A stretch of 64,000 nt of DNA from the NCBI GenBank assembly GCA_026929865.2, contig CM049414.1:21097501-21161500 (forward strand). Direction: 5' to 3'. This document shows positions 35,027-46,800 of the stretch, piece by piece. Every line of letters begins with the position of its first letter. Positions within the stretch are counted from its first letter, which is position 1. Origin of the DNA: Hyperoplus lanceolatus (Eukaryota > Chordata > Actinopteri > Uranoscopiformes > Ammodytidae). Both the position numbers and the translations under genes were made by a program. The notes under the pieces are model-generated. The model was given only the letters and a program-made list of their open reading frames with translations, had not been told where the DNA came from and made no database searches.

Positions 35027-35399
35027 TAGCCTGGTGCTACCAGACCATCGTACTTCATTTCATTTGTACAGAAGGTCTGGCAGTGCTTTAATTGGCAAAC
35101 GTTCACTCATGGAGGCGGGTGTCTGTTAAAGGATTTAAAACTATTGGATCTGCCCAGTGCCACTTTGGATTAGCCAACCAATCGCATAACGTTTGGTCGT
35201 CTGCGTGTCATGAGCCGGCTTCTGGCAACTGAAACTGGAGCGCGACTTCGACGTCATCGTTCTCAGCCACTCGCTCTGTTCGCTGATTGGACCGGCTGTC
35301 GAATCTCCAGCAAAACTGGGAAATGGGCTGTACACCCAGACTGACTACTGAAGGGAAAATAAAATTTGGCCGGAAGTAGGCGGGCGGGCGGAGCCAGAG
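35027..35399. mobile_element. Short hAT-like non-autonomous element at the LTR border
   Basis: 373 bp between two copies of the octamer CTATGTAG (35019-35026 and 35400-35407), the 8-bp target length of hAT elements. Its ends (TAGCCTGGTGC and GGAGCCAGAG) are only weakly inverted. The right target copy overlaps the first bases of the LTR, so removal restores the provirus-LTR junction. Confidence 0.6.
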
Positions 35400-35402
35400 C
35401 TA

Positions 35403-35726
35403 TGTAGTGTATTAACTTCTTAAAGCACATTTCTGTAAGACTAGCTGAAGGCATAATTTGCCAACCCCCACTTCTAGGAATGTGTAAGTTGGCGATGAGG
35501 TCTGAGCTTCTGTAAATCATCTTATCTGTGTTTAAGCTAAAACAGACACTTGTATGACTGTTTTATAGGTTTGAGTTAACACTGGCCGGTCTCGGGCTTT
35601 TCCCAGCCATTAGGAGGGTATAATATACGGCTACTGTCAAGAAACTGTTGGTGTTACTGGTCAAATCCAGACTTCAGGCCGCCAGGCCGGACAGTGTCTC
35701 TGTTAATCTATTCCACAGATGTTTAG

Positions 35727-35762
<36 letters not shown>

Positions 35763-36372
35763 TTTATTTATACAGGTAAATCCCATTGAGTCCGAAGACT
35801 CTTTTGCAAGGGAGACCTGTTCCCATTTACACGTTACCATTCACACACAAATTCATACACCGATAGCAGGCTAACTCTCGACATTCACACGAGGCAAGGT
35901 GGGTGAAGTGTCTTGCCCAAGGACACAACAACCTTGACACAGGTGGCAGGGCGGGGATCGAACCTCCAACCCTTTGATCATCGGCCGACCCGCTCTACCA
36001 ACTGAGCCACAGTCGCCCCACCAGGAGTGGGGCGACTGGTTATTGCACAATAGTTAAAACTGACCAATCAGCACGAAGAGGGTCATCTTTGACGACCAAT
36101 CAACTTACTGGACCTCTGTTTAAGATAGTGAGCAAACAGAATTCGGGGGGCTTTAACGTTTGACCAGGAACAGTCTTCTATGCATCTTCCTCTATTTGAT
36201 TTGGCTCCAAATACTCTAACTTTTTATTGGCTTCGTTTGACTGCAGTATGAGTTTTGTTGTTTAAATAAAGAATCGTACCTGGGACCCTCCTCAACTGCT
36301 TCAAGCTGTTTCTTCTTCATCACCTATCCACCAACACCGTATCTCTGAATTAAGACCAAGATAGAAACTACA
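35403..36372 (+). repeat. 3' LTR of the provirus (with SINE insertion)
   Basis: Starts TGTAGTGTATTAAC and ends GAAACTACA; the terminal six bases are inverted copies. It carries AATAAAG (36265) followed by a short R/U5-like part. It is longer than the 5' copy because that one is truncated and this one holds a SINE at 35731-36020. GAAT follows directly and matches the base block before the 5' LTR. Confidence 0.65.
35731..36020 (-). mobile_element. tRNA-derived SINE, family B, inside the 3' LTR
   Basis: On the minus strand: GGGGCGACTGTGGCTCAGTT, B box GGTTCGATCCCCGCCC, body TGTCCTTGGGCAAGACAC, tail ending ATAAATAAAGGTTAAAAA with a long A run. AGGAGT occurs on both sides and is a single copy at the matching place in the 5' LTR (about 15940), which shows the empty site. 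Confidence 0.92.
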
Positions 36373-36668
36373 GAATTAACGGGAATTTATGGGAATTAAC
36401 AGGAATTTTGGGAATTAACGGGAATAAACGGGAATTTACTCAATTTAAAGCAGCCCAAATGCACTAAATTCTCAACTATCTTATTTCAGTCCAGGCAAAC
36501 GTTCTAGACTGTAAAAAGCAGTTTTTTCATCTAGGTTTTAATATATTTATGAACATTTAATTTCAAATCAGATTTTTTTTTTAAGGTTTATTGAGACACT
36601 AACTTGATATCTTAATTGATTTTACTAGACCAGGTTTACAGAGGCTTAAGCTTTGATTTTAAATATAG
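36373..36668. repeat. Right half of the split GGGAATT-type repeat, then unique sequence
   Basis: 36373-36435 holds several GGGAATTAAC/GGGAATTTAT units that continue the repeat interrupted at 15621. AT-rich sequence without features follows. Confidence 0.55.
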
Positions 36669-37232
36669 TTGGTAGACTTTCCATAATCATTGTCAGCACT
36701 ATTCTCAAGGTTATAATTACAGAAGGATTTATTTCATGATGATATGTTTAAGGTAAAAATAAAGCCCATACTATCATTCCCTTTGTCTGCGGTCATCAGA
36801 ACAGTACCATAACTATCCCTTCAAATCCTATTTTTCTCAAACTTCACTCAAATCAAATGGGGACAGATCTTTTGGCCAGCACACACTTTGAAGTAAAATG
36901 TTCTCAGGCTGCTCTCATAAAATCTACTCAAAGGGCATTCATCTGTCGTATTTACAAGGATAGAAATATTCAATGTATTCCTCTTAGCCTCGCTTTCATC
37001 TGTCTAGTACAATGGGCTACATGTAAAATTGGCTCACACGACTAAAGACTAAGCTTGAAACTACCCCTTTGCCATTACCGTAACATGTAGCATCGTCATC
37101 CATACAAATAAATAACCACCCTATATAAGATCAGAATGAAGTATCAAAATAAGATTTACCTGTCATTGTTTTCTGGCTTTCCAAAATGTCTTGTCTCTTG
37201 TAAGGAGGTTGACTGTTTGTCCTCAGATGCAT
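36669..37232 (-). repeat. Duplicated block holding a first exon (copy 2)
   Basis: Matches 13841-14424 nearly throughout (for example CAAAGGGCATTCATCTGTCG in both). Small indels distinguish the copies. It contains the 37160 exon and donor. Confidence 0.85.
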
Positions 37233-37240
37233 AACTTAAC
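37160..37240 (-). other. Non-coding first exon (copy 2)
   Basis: Minus strand ...TTTGGAAAGCCAGAAAACAA then TGACAG|GTAAATCTT. Same exon and donor as 14341, with a 3-base difference in the CAA repeat and two changes at the donor side. Either copy could start the transcript that contains the signal-peptide exon at 11296; this one would require splicing out about 26 kb. Confidence 0.4.
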
Positions 37241-38276
37241 AATGTGACTGTGTGAGTGTTGACTGAGAACAGCTATTTCCTTGATAAGATGTAATCAAAA
37301 GGACTGGAATTTTTGCAGACAGGTTTTAACCATTTTCTTTTCAATTATGACTCACACTTTTTATTTCATTTTAGAATATGCCCCACTTTAAACATAAATA
37401 ATAAAGCTATGATACATGTTGTTATGCGTCTCTTTTGCTTACTTGCCTTTTTTTTCTTTTTTCATGGTCCGCAACCATTTGAAAATGAAACAGCCGCTGT
37501 TTGAGGCTTGGTGATATAAAAAGCCTTTGGAAAGCTTTCATATTAAAAAGAGCAATGTACAATCAACAATGCAATTCAGAAATCAACCACACCCACTACT
37601 TTTCCAGTAAATGAAAATTTGGACAGCTAGCTAATTAAAGATTCAACATCATGTCAATGGGCTTAGTTAGGAAATAAAACCAAGCATTTTACTTTGGGAC
37701 CATATGATGCATAAAGAGACAGTATTACAAAGGAGCTTAGTTACTTTTCACTCATTCAGTACCTGAGTATTAAGCACCAGTCAGTGCTGTACAAGTGCTA
37801 GATTTACAGTTGCTGCTCGATGGAAATCCTAAATGGAAATAATTACAAGCCTTCATTAGCCTACATCTTCACTCCTCTGTTGTGTGTGTGTGTCAAACAT
37901 TCATTTTGTGATTATACATTCAACCATACAGAACAGATTAATTCATGGAGATGTGACATCCTGTCACAATATGCCTCCAGGCAACTCTGTCAATATGTCA
38001 GCATCATTATTTTGTCCCAACAGCTACCAGTCAGGTCACACCTTTTGGTTATGCTAATAATATCCTCTGCAGAAACACAACTTTTTTTCACTAAGGTTGT
38101 GTTTGTGTCCGTACTTAAAGACGAATTACGATGAGGGAACAAACTTTCAGAGCCACTTTGAGGCAATTGCGTAATGTACTGCACAGAAAAGAGTTAAGTC
38201 TACTGAAAATAGCCTGTGTGTGTGTACTAACTGTCTACGTGCTCAAGCTGTTTTTTTCTGTAAGCAGTGTCTCACA

Positions 38277-38278
<2 letters not shown>

Positions 38279-38354
<76 letters not shown>
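38279..38354. repeat. (AC)n microsatellite
   Basis: About 38 AC units with one AAAC interruption near 38338. Confidence 0.97.
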
Positions 38355-39643
38355 GTTTATTTTAACGATATGGCTTACAGGCATGTATACAATAAAGCAG
38401 GTGTGGAGTGCTCCTCATTGGCAGGTTAACAAAAGACTAACATGAGTTACATAAGGTACTAAACCAACCAACCAAACACACACACACAAGGAGCCGACAA
38501 AGAACAGAGGAAGTGGGCTGGCATGTTTAGTGCATAGCTGATGAGGGAAGGGAACACAGGTGAGCAGGAGAATGAGGAAGTCTGGGGGAATACTCAGAGG
38601 ACATCTGGCGGACGGCTTGAGAATTGCAGATCTGGAGAGCTGAGAAAACAAGGCTTGGTAGCAGGCTTAGAGTGTGTTCAGGAAGTACGGACTTGATTGA
38701 TTATCGGTTTTAATAACAGTCAGGTTTTTTTGTTCTTTTTAAACATTTTCACAAGTTAAAAATTGCTTACAATCCAAAATACACTGTTTTTACCATGGAC
38801 TGTATATAAAATAGTTTTTTTTCATTAACTTTCAGTATCTTCATTCCAAGAGCTTCTAGTCCAACAACACTCCATTAAGACAAGGCGGTTTGAGTTCAAC
38901 TTTGAAAAACAAAATAATAATAACATATCTTTGTTTAGCTGCATATTTTATCCTTATATATTACAAAAGAAAAGGCCTTTGGGAGGAGGACCCCCTGCAC
39001 ATGTAAAGCTATATCAGATATGGTTACAATGCTCATCCTGGACATGCATGATGAGCATACAGTTGAAGTTAGAGCTGATGTAATGTAAATAATTGCTCTT
39101 ACATTTCATGTAACATGAAAGGAAGAAGCGGCGGGGTGTAACTGAGAAACACAGTATTATGGAGTTTTATGGAGCTGATAAGCTTAATCAACTTTGTGTT
39201 CAACACAACATAATATCTCCAGCATTTGGCTGTTGCAGAAAAGGAGGCATAAATAGGCCTTTAATTCATTTGGCAATAAACATTCAAATTACACTAACCC
39301 ATGTCACCTTAGAATTCACAATTAGCCTGCTGTAAAGTGTTCATTCTTGATATAAAAACAACATGTAACTTGTAACTTTCTAAGTGAAATAAGTGAGATT
39401 GCAACCTTAAAGTGTGGTAACTGGAGTACAATCTGGAGGCGAGACACTGCAGGGGAATAGGGTAACATTTTTAACTTAAAGATATAATCAGGAAACTTCA
39501 GTTGATTGCTTACATTCCGGAAATCTTTGAATACATGTGCAAATGTGGCAATAAGGCATATCTTTAAAAAACAAAAATCTAGACGTTGGAGTTTAAATTT
39601 TTATTAAATTTTTTCAATATATTAAAGACAGATTTTGGACCAA

Positions 39644-39821
39644 GACCAAAGATTCGCCTTGCAACTCGCAACTCCTTGCGACGAGACGGTTGAGATGCTC
39701 TAAAACTGGACCTTGCGATTTAACATGTTGAATCTTCTGCGACGCCTTGCAACGGCTTGCAACGCGCTGTTCACATCTAAAACCGTCTCGTCGCAAGCAG
39801 TTGCAAGGCAAATCTTTGGTC
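39644..39821. mobile_element. Small inverted-repeat element (MITE-like)
   Basis: Ends GACCAAAGATTCGCCTTGCA (left) and TGCAAGGCAAATCTTTGGTC (right) are inverse with one mismatch. Inner blocks GCGACGAGACGGTT and AACCGTCTCGTCGC are also inverse. The whole 178 bp can fold into a long hairpin. No target repeat could be fixed. Confidence 0.6.
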
Positions 39822-40432
39822 TGAACTGGGCTTAAGAATGATAATGGAAAGTTTAGTTGATGTAAGTGCATAAGTAGTTGAGATTGAGACACAAACAGAA
39901 TGTTTAGTCAAATAAACACCTAAAAGTTAATTAATTACTTTTTATTCATACTTATATGAAAGAATAAAAATAGACAAAAAGTCAAAAAATTATCAGTGCT
40001 TGAAAAAAAATATGCTTATGCCTGAAATGTCTCACTTTATATCCTCAGGTAGTACAATGCCATTGCTTGGGGGATATATATCTTTAAGGTAATTGTAAGC
40101 AAAGCAAAAATCAAATATTATAAACTAGTCAGTACTGGAGTGTTCATAAAAAAAAATATAACGTATCATTACTCAAACACAGACACTGACTCCCGGGTTA
40201 TGACTTACAAGACATTTGTTTGTCAACTTGCAGCAAGAGGCAACTGTTTCAAGAATACCAATTCAGTTCCATTCACAATGTGTTACTGAACATTACATCT
40301 CATTATAGGAATTGCACCAGTAAAATCACCATGCAAACATCATGTAAAGCTGTTTATTTTTTACACCATTTGTTACACCATCGTTAACGATACCATCTCA
40401 GTGAACATTGTCCTTTTAGAATCAGTAATTCA

Positions 40433-40438
40433 TTTATT
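40433..40438 (-). terminator. Possible polyadenylation signal of the ADGRF gene
   Basis: AATAAA on the minus strand, about 31 bases after the stop codon. A second AATAAA lies at 40353-40358. Either could be used; which one cannot be told from sequence. Confidence 0.4.
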
Positions 40439-40468
40439 TTGATGGCAGCAGATTGATACTTTGCAGAT

Positions 40469-40878
40469 TTATATATTGGAAAAGGACTCCGATGTTCCAT
40501 TGCTGCTTGAGTTTGCAGCACCTGACATATGGTAGACATCTGAAAGGAAGAATAAATAATTATTGAAATTGAATTAATATAAATGTATTTAAAGCTGCAG
40601 AGTTTAAAACAACTTACGTCTTCTCCCGAGCAGTCGATTTATCAAGTTTAGTCCACTGTTAGAGGAAAGGCCACCACTTGTACTCTATAGTAGAAATGTG
40701 TGAAATTAAGTTATTTTAGGAACAGCTTTTCCATATTTTCATTGATATTTTAATGCAATAATTCTGTCAAATTTTAAGCTATGAAATAGTTTTGGGATAC
40801 TGAGAAATAATCACTTACTCTTGTTGGATTAGAGCCTGTGCTTGGTGTGGATACTTTCCTTACAAGGATAGAACGGAC
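40469..40878 (-). CDS. ADGRF exons: cytoplasmic tail (3 exons)
   Basis: Exons 40819-40878 (60 bp, starts VRSILVRKVS right after the last helix), 40618-40684 (67 bp) and 40469-40539 (71 bp with stop TAA). Joined, they give a tail of about 64 residues rich in Ser, Gly and Asn, ending SESFSNI. Donors are GTAAGTG and GTAAGTT; acceptors TGCCTGTAG, CTATAG and TTCCTTTCAG. Serine clusters could be phosphorylation sites, which is only a guess. Confidence 0.85.
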
Positions 40879-43800
40879 CTACAGGCACAATGAAATTCAT
40901 GTTATTTTGAAAAAAAACAACAATTGTGCTAGTAGTCAACTACAGTGCAATTAGTAAACTATTATGCAAGATTAGCACTTAAAAAAACAGTGTGACATTT
41001 TACGATTATTCGCTTTTTTGGCCAAGAATTAAATGAGAAGATTGATACTCTCATACATGTGCATTAAATACTGAATCTATCCAAAGCCAGGAGGCAGCTA
41101 TTTAGAAAAGTTACTTATTGACATATTATATATATATTTGACATACTTTGAAACAGTATACAATTACTTAAACCTGAGAACATTTTTAAATGTAGGAAGA
41201 ATGCAATTTTCTCATCTAACTCTCAGTTACACAGCAAATAATAGTTTTTTCCTAAAATGTCAAAATTTTTACTTGAGTCAACATACCTTTGAATCAATTA
41301 GTGTCCCAAACATTAAAATGAAGAAACCCTGAGGGGGGAAAAACAGATGAGATGGCATGGTCTTTATCATCGGAAGGAAAGAACAAGTTTAATTTCACAA
41401 CGATATTGCCTTGTACGCACTAAATTAAAACCTTGTTTTTCAAAAAATGCAAATACCTGTAATGAATTGAAGAATGCAAAGGCAATGTGGATTCCTTTAT
41501 TTGTTGAGGATATCATAGTTCCGACTCCCAAAGACCAAGTCAGTCCAAATAAAGGAGTCAAAATGGCAATGCACCGTAAAATAACCAACAGCGTATGCTT
41601 TTCGTCTGCTTGGGCGCTGTCTCCCACACCTCTTCTCAGTATTTTGAACAGGACCACAATTGTAATTAAAATGTTGATCATAACTATGGACAGGGCAGGT
41701 ATCACCATGGCCAGCAGGGCCTTTGTCTCTGTCCAGTTCAGCCAACAAGCGTCATATATCCTAATGTATCCGTTTCCTCCTGCTGTTACAGCAACAGTGA
41801 TGACGGCTATAATCAGAGGGCATCCGTAGCCTAAGCAGAAGCCAATGGCCAACATGGCTGTCTTTGACATGATGGAAAAGACCATGACTGTCCGGTAAAA
41901 GAGCAGAAGGCCTGACACGAGCATCCAGAAGAACATAGCAAGGTAGAAAAAGTGCATGAAAAATGTTGCTGTGCTGCATGGCCCAATGGGAACTTTAGTA
42001 TCCTCCCCTGGGTTTTCAAGTGGGTTCCTAGCAAAAGAGGCACCAATGATGAAACAGATGTCCGCGATCAACAGAGACAGGGCCGTGTTGATGATGGAAA
42101 CGTGACGCATGTAAGCAGTACTATTCCTGGTAATGGCTTTCCAAACGTATCCTTCAATAATTAGGCATATGACTAAACATGCCATGGATATCCCAACTCC
42201 AACATAAGTGATTATATCCAATGCTTCTCTCAGTTCTGGAGGGATGTCCTTTGCCATCAGAATTGAGAAGGAGGTGAGATGGTTGCATCTGCAGGTCACT
42301 GTGTCTTTTATGTCGGAAACAAACGTGCACCCCTCTTCATCCCAGGCACCCAGTTCATTAAAGAGGGTGAAGTTCCAGAAGACGCACTGTGGGTTTAGTG
42401 ACAGGGAATTGTTAAGCTTGTCATAACTTAAAGTGACATTCTGAATCGTACCATTTATTTTGACGAGAACCACAGCGGCATTGATGGCAAAATCACTGGT
42501 GGCATTAAAGACGCTGGCATTCCTTGATGGCATGACATTGTTGAAGCTTGAAAGGGCGATGGTGGTGATTAAGTAGTTAGTGTTGGTGTTCGAAATGTCT
42601 ATGACGATGCTGGAGTTCAGATCTGCCTTGAAGGAGTTGTAAAACGTGGTTCTGTTGAGCAGGATCCGTGGTGTCCTGATGGAGAACTCCCCGATCAAAC
42701 CTTCAGACAGTGTCTCCAGCGAACCCAGTAGATCCGAGCTTACGTTACGGGTTTCATTAGCATTTAGAAATGCCCAGGACTGTCTCGAATCATCACCCAT
42801 GATGTAATCAACTGTGAAGAGTACATTCTGCAGATAAAGATGGATATACGTAGATGTGAAACACAAGCTCATCAGAAATTCAAAAAGTACATCTGTTTTC
42901 ATAATGCACACATTGTTTGCTAAGAGGCCACAGAGTGGAATGTTTAACCTACCTCCATGACGGACTGACTGACATTGGTAGAAATATCTGCAATGGAGGT
43001 GAGGATATCAACGATAGCTGATATGGTTGCAGATGAATTTGCAATCTCTTCTTTGTCTTCCTGGACAGCGAAGGCTAGCTCCTCCGTGAATTTTTCCACT
43101 TGGTCTTCAACCAAATCCTGAAAGAATAAAACAATAAACAAGTTTCTTTTAGCATTAGATTGAAAACTACTGTACCTATGACAAATGCAGCAATGCTGTT
43201 CCCTAGAAACTGTTGTAGACAACAGCAAATAACTTCTAAGCCACAATAGTGCAGGGCAGGATTGAATAATTGTCTGGTATTAAGAATGTCCTGATTCTCT
43301 TTTACACCATCTAAACCTATGTCCTTTAATGTTGTGTATCCGTCATCACTAATTCCAGTACAAATGTTCAGAAAACATGGGGGGGTTCTGATCTGCCTGC
43401 TATAAATTTTTATTTTTTTATTTTTTTTAACCTTTATTTATACAGGTAAATCCCATTGAGACCGAGGACTCTTTTCCAAGGGAGACCTGTTTCCCTTTTC
43501 CACGTTACCATTCACACACACATTCATACACATAAATGGATGTATCTAAGTTTACGGGTGATCGGGCCTGTGCAAAGGCATTAATGATAACTATATAAAC
43601 ATAGCATTCTTTCCACTGATGTTACTGCTACAAGTAATTTATGGTCAGCAGCGGAAGAATTATGTCTAAATGTCGTAACCATTTATATTTTTTTTAATAT
43701 GTTCCTTGTAGAAGGATTAAATATTGATCTAATATGAATCACACTAACAGTAACAGTAACAGATGTAACCACTTAATCTCACCCACCTAATTTCACTAGC

Positions 43801-46800
43801 TTCATCATTCAAGAACTGGAGGTCCTGGTTCAAAACTATCAGAGTTGATAAGCTACAATTATTGGAATTATATAAATAAAACTTAAAATAGGATCAGCGA
43901 ATGCAAATTAACCAACTCTAAATATCACAATTCTATTTCGTTCCAACTGACCGCTCATGCGGTCATCCGGAACTCACAGAACCGTAGTTAGGTACGTAAC
44001 TACAGGGCCGGCGGCAGCCAGGGGCCAGGGTGGGCCGTGCCAACCCACCCAAAAAAAATAAAACATTTTTTTTTTTTTTTTAGGTGGAAGTCCAGACCCA
44101 CTATCGGACGGACTTGTTCGTTCGCTGTCCAAGAAAATGTCAAAGAAAATTCAGACAATTAATTAATACTAAAGAATATACCATTCTTCTAATTGTATTA
44201 TTGGGTGGGCAGGACAGCCTGCCTCCAAGTTACCCACCCGCTTATAGTGGTCACTGGTCAGAAAAGCCGGCCCGAGACATATGCGAAATGAGCGGTTGCT
44301 TAGGGTCCCGACTGCCAGGGGGGCCCCCCCAATTTTTTTTTTTAGTTTGTGTGTTTGATATCAACATCATATTATGTAAATGTAAATTATCATACAATAA
44401 AAGGAATACAATTGAATCAGTTCATCTGGGAGGTAATCCGAGGTTAACTGATCACGTCACGTTCAAGTCCATGGCATGTACAGTGTGTATTGAGTTTATT
44501 TAAAAATATTTGAAAATGGGGCTGCCCTCAGTTGCCCATGCACTGTGTATACTGTAGTCTATAGCCTATTTCAGCCTGGTCTGTGGAAAAAAAGATAACT
44601 GGACAACAGAGTTATTCTGCTTCGTTCCTCTCACTGCATTTAAATTAATTCATTATATTACAGAAAAATATGTCCCGTAAAAGAAAAGAGCACCAAGCCC
44701 ATCCCAGAGGACCCTGCATAATATTTTATTTCAAATGTATATTTCTATGGAAAATCCATGTGTCTTTCTTCAATAGCTTCTAATTCATCCGACCCAGTGT
44801 CTCCAAATTATTTGTTCACACAAAATTCCTCAGATTTAGCCTCTTAATCTTCCTCTCAAAGTGCACCAGATTCATGCATTACACTTTAAAAAGGTAAAAA
44901 AAAATCTCCCGGGGGGGCATACCCCCGGATCCCTCTAGCAGGGTCTTGACCTCGGCTGGCTACTATTTTCACCCAGCTGGACATCAGAGGCAATAGTGGA
45001 AAGTAGTGTGTATAGTATATAGCTCTGGACTACCACCATCCAGGTTGCCCAGTCCCAAAGCTTTATCTGCAATCAGCTCAGGCTGCCTACAGTTAATACT
45101 GCGATTAAGAAAAATATAATTTATATTATATGTTATTCATAAACATTTTGGAAAAAAACATGCAAGAATCAAATCTCCCACACAGCAACACTCAAAGTTT
45201 ATTTGCATATTGTGTTCTACACAATTCACAGTAAATGTGCCAAAAAGCAGACGCAGAGATCTTACAAGGGCAAAAAATTTCTCTACGCGCGCTCGCATCT
45301 TCGGCCTCCCTGAAAAGTGTGCCCACCTAAAATTTCTACAGGCCCACCCAAGTCTGACTTTCTAGAACCGGGCCTGCGTAACTATCATTTTAGTGACATA
45401 GTATACCTGACTTGGTGTCAATGACTCATCTTTGCCTATACAGAATTGTGTATGTTTCAGAGATTTTTAAAAGGCATGATTTGATATCCTCAGTAGATCA
45501 CCTACCTGTGATACGATTAATAATTCCTTAATTCGTGTTATGATACAGGTATCCTCAATAAGTTTCCAATCTCCTGTATCCTGACACCGTGCAGTCCTTT
45601 CCCCCGATTGACCTTCATTGCATCCTATACTTGATATGTCTCCTTCTTTTCCAGTCCCATACTGCTCATCATCACATAGAAAATCTTAACAATTCAATAT
45701 AATCCATTAGTTTCACACAAAAATATATAGCAAAAAACAGCAAAGGAGCATTGTAGTCACTTTCCAAATGTTGCTCTTACCGCCACGGAAAATGGTCATT
45801 ACTGTTGTCATTTGATAATCCTCTCCTTGTCCCTCTACAGCACATCGGAAACTTATTGTATTCCCGTCTGATTGGCTGCAGTCTTTCAGCTTGTAATTAT
45901 GTGTGATGCAGTTTGGTTGTCCCTCCTGTGGAGTAGCTGTGAACATTTATAACATTGGGTAAATAAGACTCCGCATTGTCAGGTTGAGGATTTTCAAACA
46001 CCACTTAATACTCACTCGATAATGCAACATCGCCTTGATACCACTTGACTTTATAGGGTGACTGCACACAACAGTTAAGTGGTACTTCTCTCTCAGTCTT
46101 TTTGCATTCAACATGAATTTTACTCTTTAGTCTCAAAATGGGAGCTTGTTTGATATTATCGTCTGTTACAGGTTTCTCCTGGAAGATATTCAGTGCACTT
46201 CCTTTTAGAGTACATTCGTAAAGTCCTGTGATTAAGAGAAGACAATATTACTGACTGCATTGGCATCATAGTTTTTCAATGGCTGTGACTTTACATTTTG
46301 ATAATGATACATGGGCAGTATTGTATGTATTTGTGTATGACTTCCAGGGTTTACAGTACATTTAATGTAAAATGCAGTGTCAGTGAGTAATAAGGTTTTT
46401 TTTTGTAATATGAACATGGGGGAAAATGTCAGTGCCCACAGCCAAATCAGTAATTTTACTCACTGTTCAAGCTTTTGCACAGTTCAAAATACCAAAATAT
46501 TACATATTTGATTTTATTTGAAATTATCATAAAATGTTGCACCCAGCTGTATAAACTGTAAAGTTGGGTAACTACTGTATTATTCAAATTGTATGGTGAT
46601 TTTGAACTCACCAATATCAAGACGAAGGACTTTGAGTATTGTCAGAACGGACTTGTCATTGTCAGTGTTTTCTTTAATCCTTTGATTGTATTGAATCTTC
46701 TTCTGATTAAATTTCCACTCAAAACCTGAAATTTCTCCCACATTAAGGTTTTCAGGAGGTGGGCCACACGTCAATATCATGCGTTCTTCAGTAAAAGTTA

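Larger units (their letters stand above)
15622..36372 (+). mobile_element. Decayed retrovirus-like (ERV) provirus with nested insertions
   Basis: Model from four observations. (1) Related LTR sequences lie at 15622-16103 and 35403-36372. (2) The outer LTR ends are TGTAGT and ACTACA, inverted as in retroviral LTRs. (3) The outer flanks carry the same GAAT and together form one interrupted dispersed repeat. (4) A Gag zinc-knuckle frame (19987-20742) and pol debris (about 33130-33600) lie between, in the same orientation. The 20.75-kb span is inflated by DIRS copy 2 and others. The 5' LTR lacks about the last third, and the genes are frameshifted or missing, so it is an inactive relic. Alternative: two unrelated partial copies; the shared flanks argue against this. 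Confidence 0.55.
37241..40432. other. Intergenic sequence between the two ADGRF-like genes
   Basis: No exon recognised. It contains the (AC)n tract at 38279-38354 and a small inverted-repeat element at 39644-39821; otherwise AT-rich unique sequence. The 3' untranslated region of the upstream gene must begin at 40468 and probably ends within this stretch or at 40433. Confidence 0.5.
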
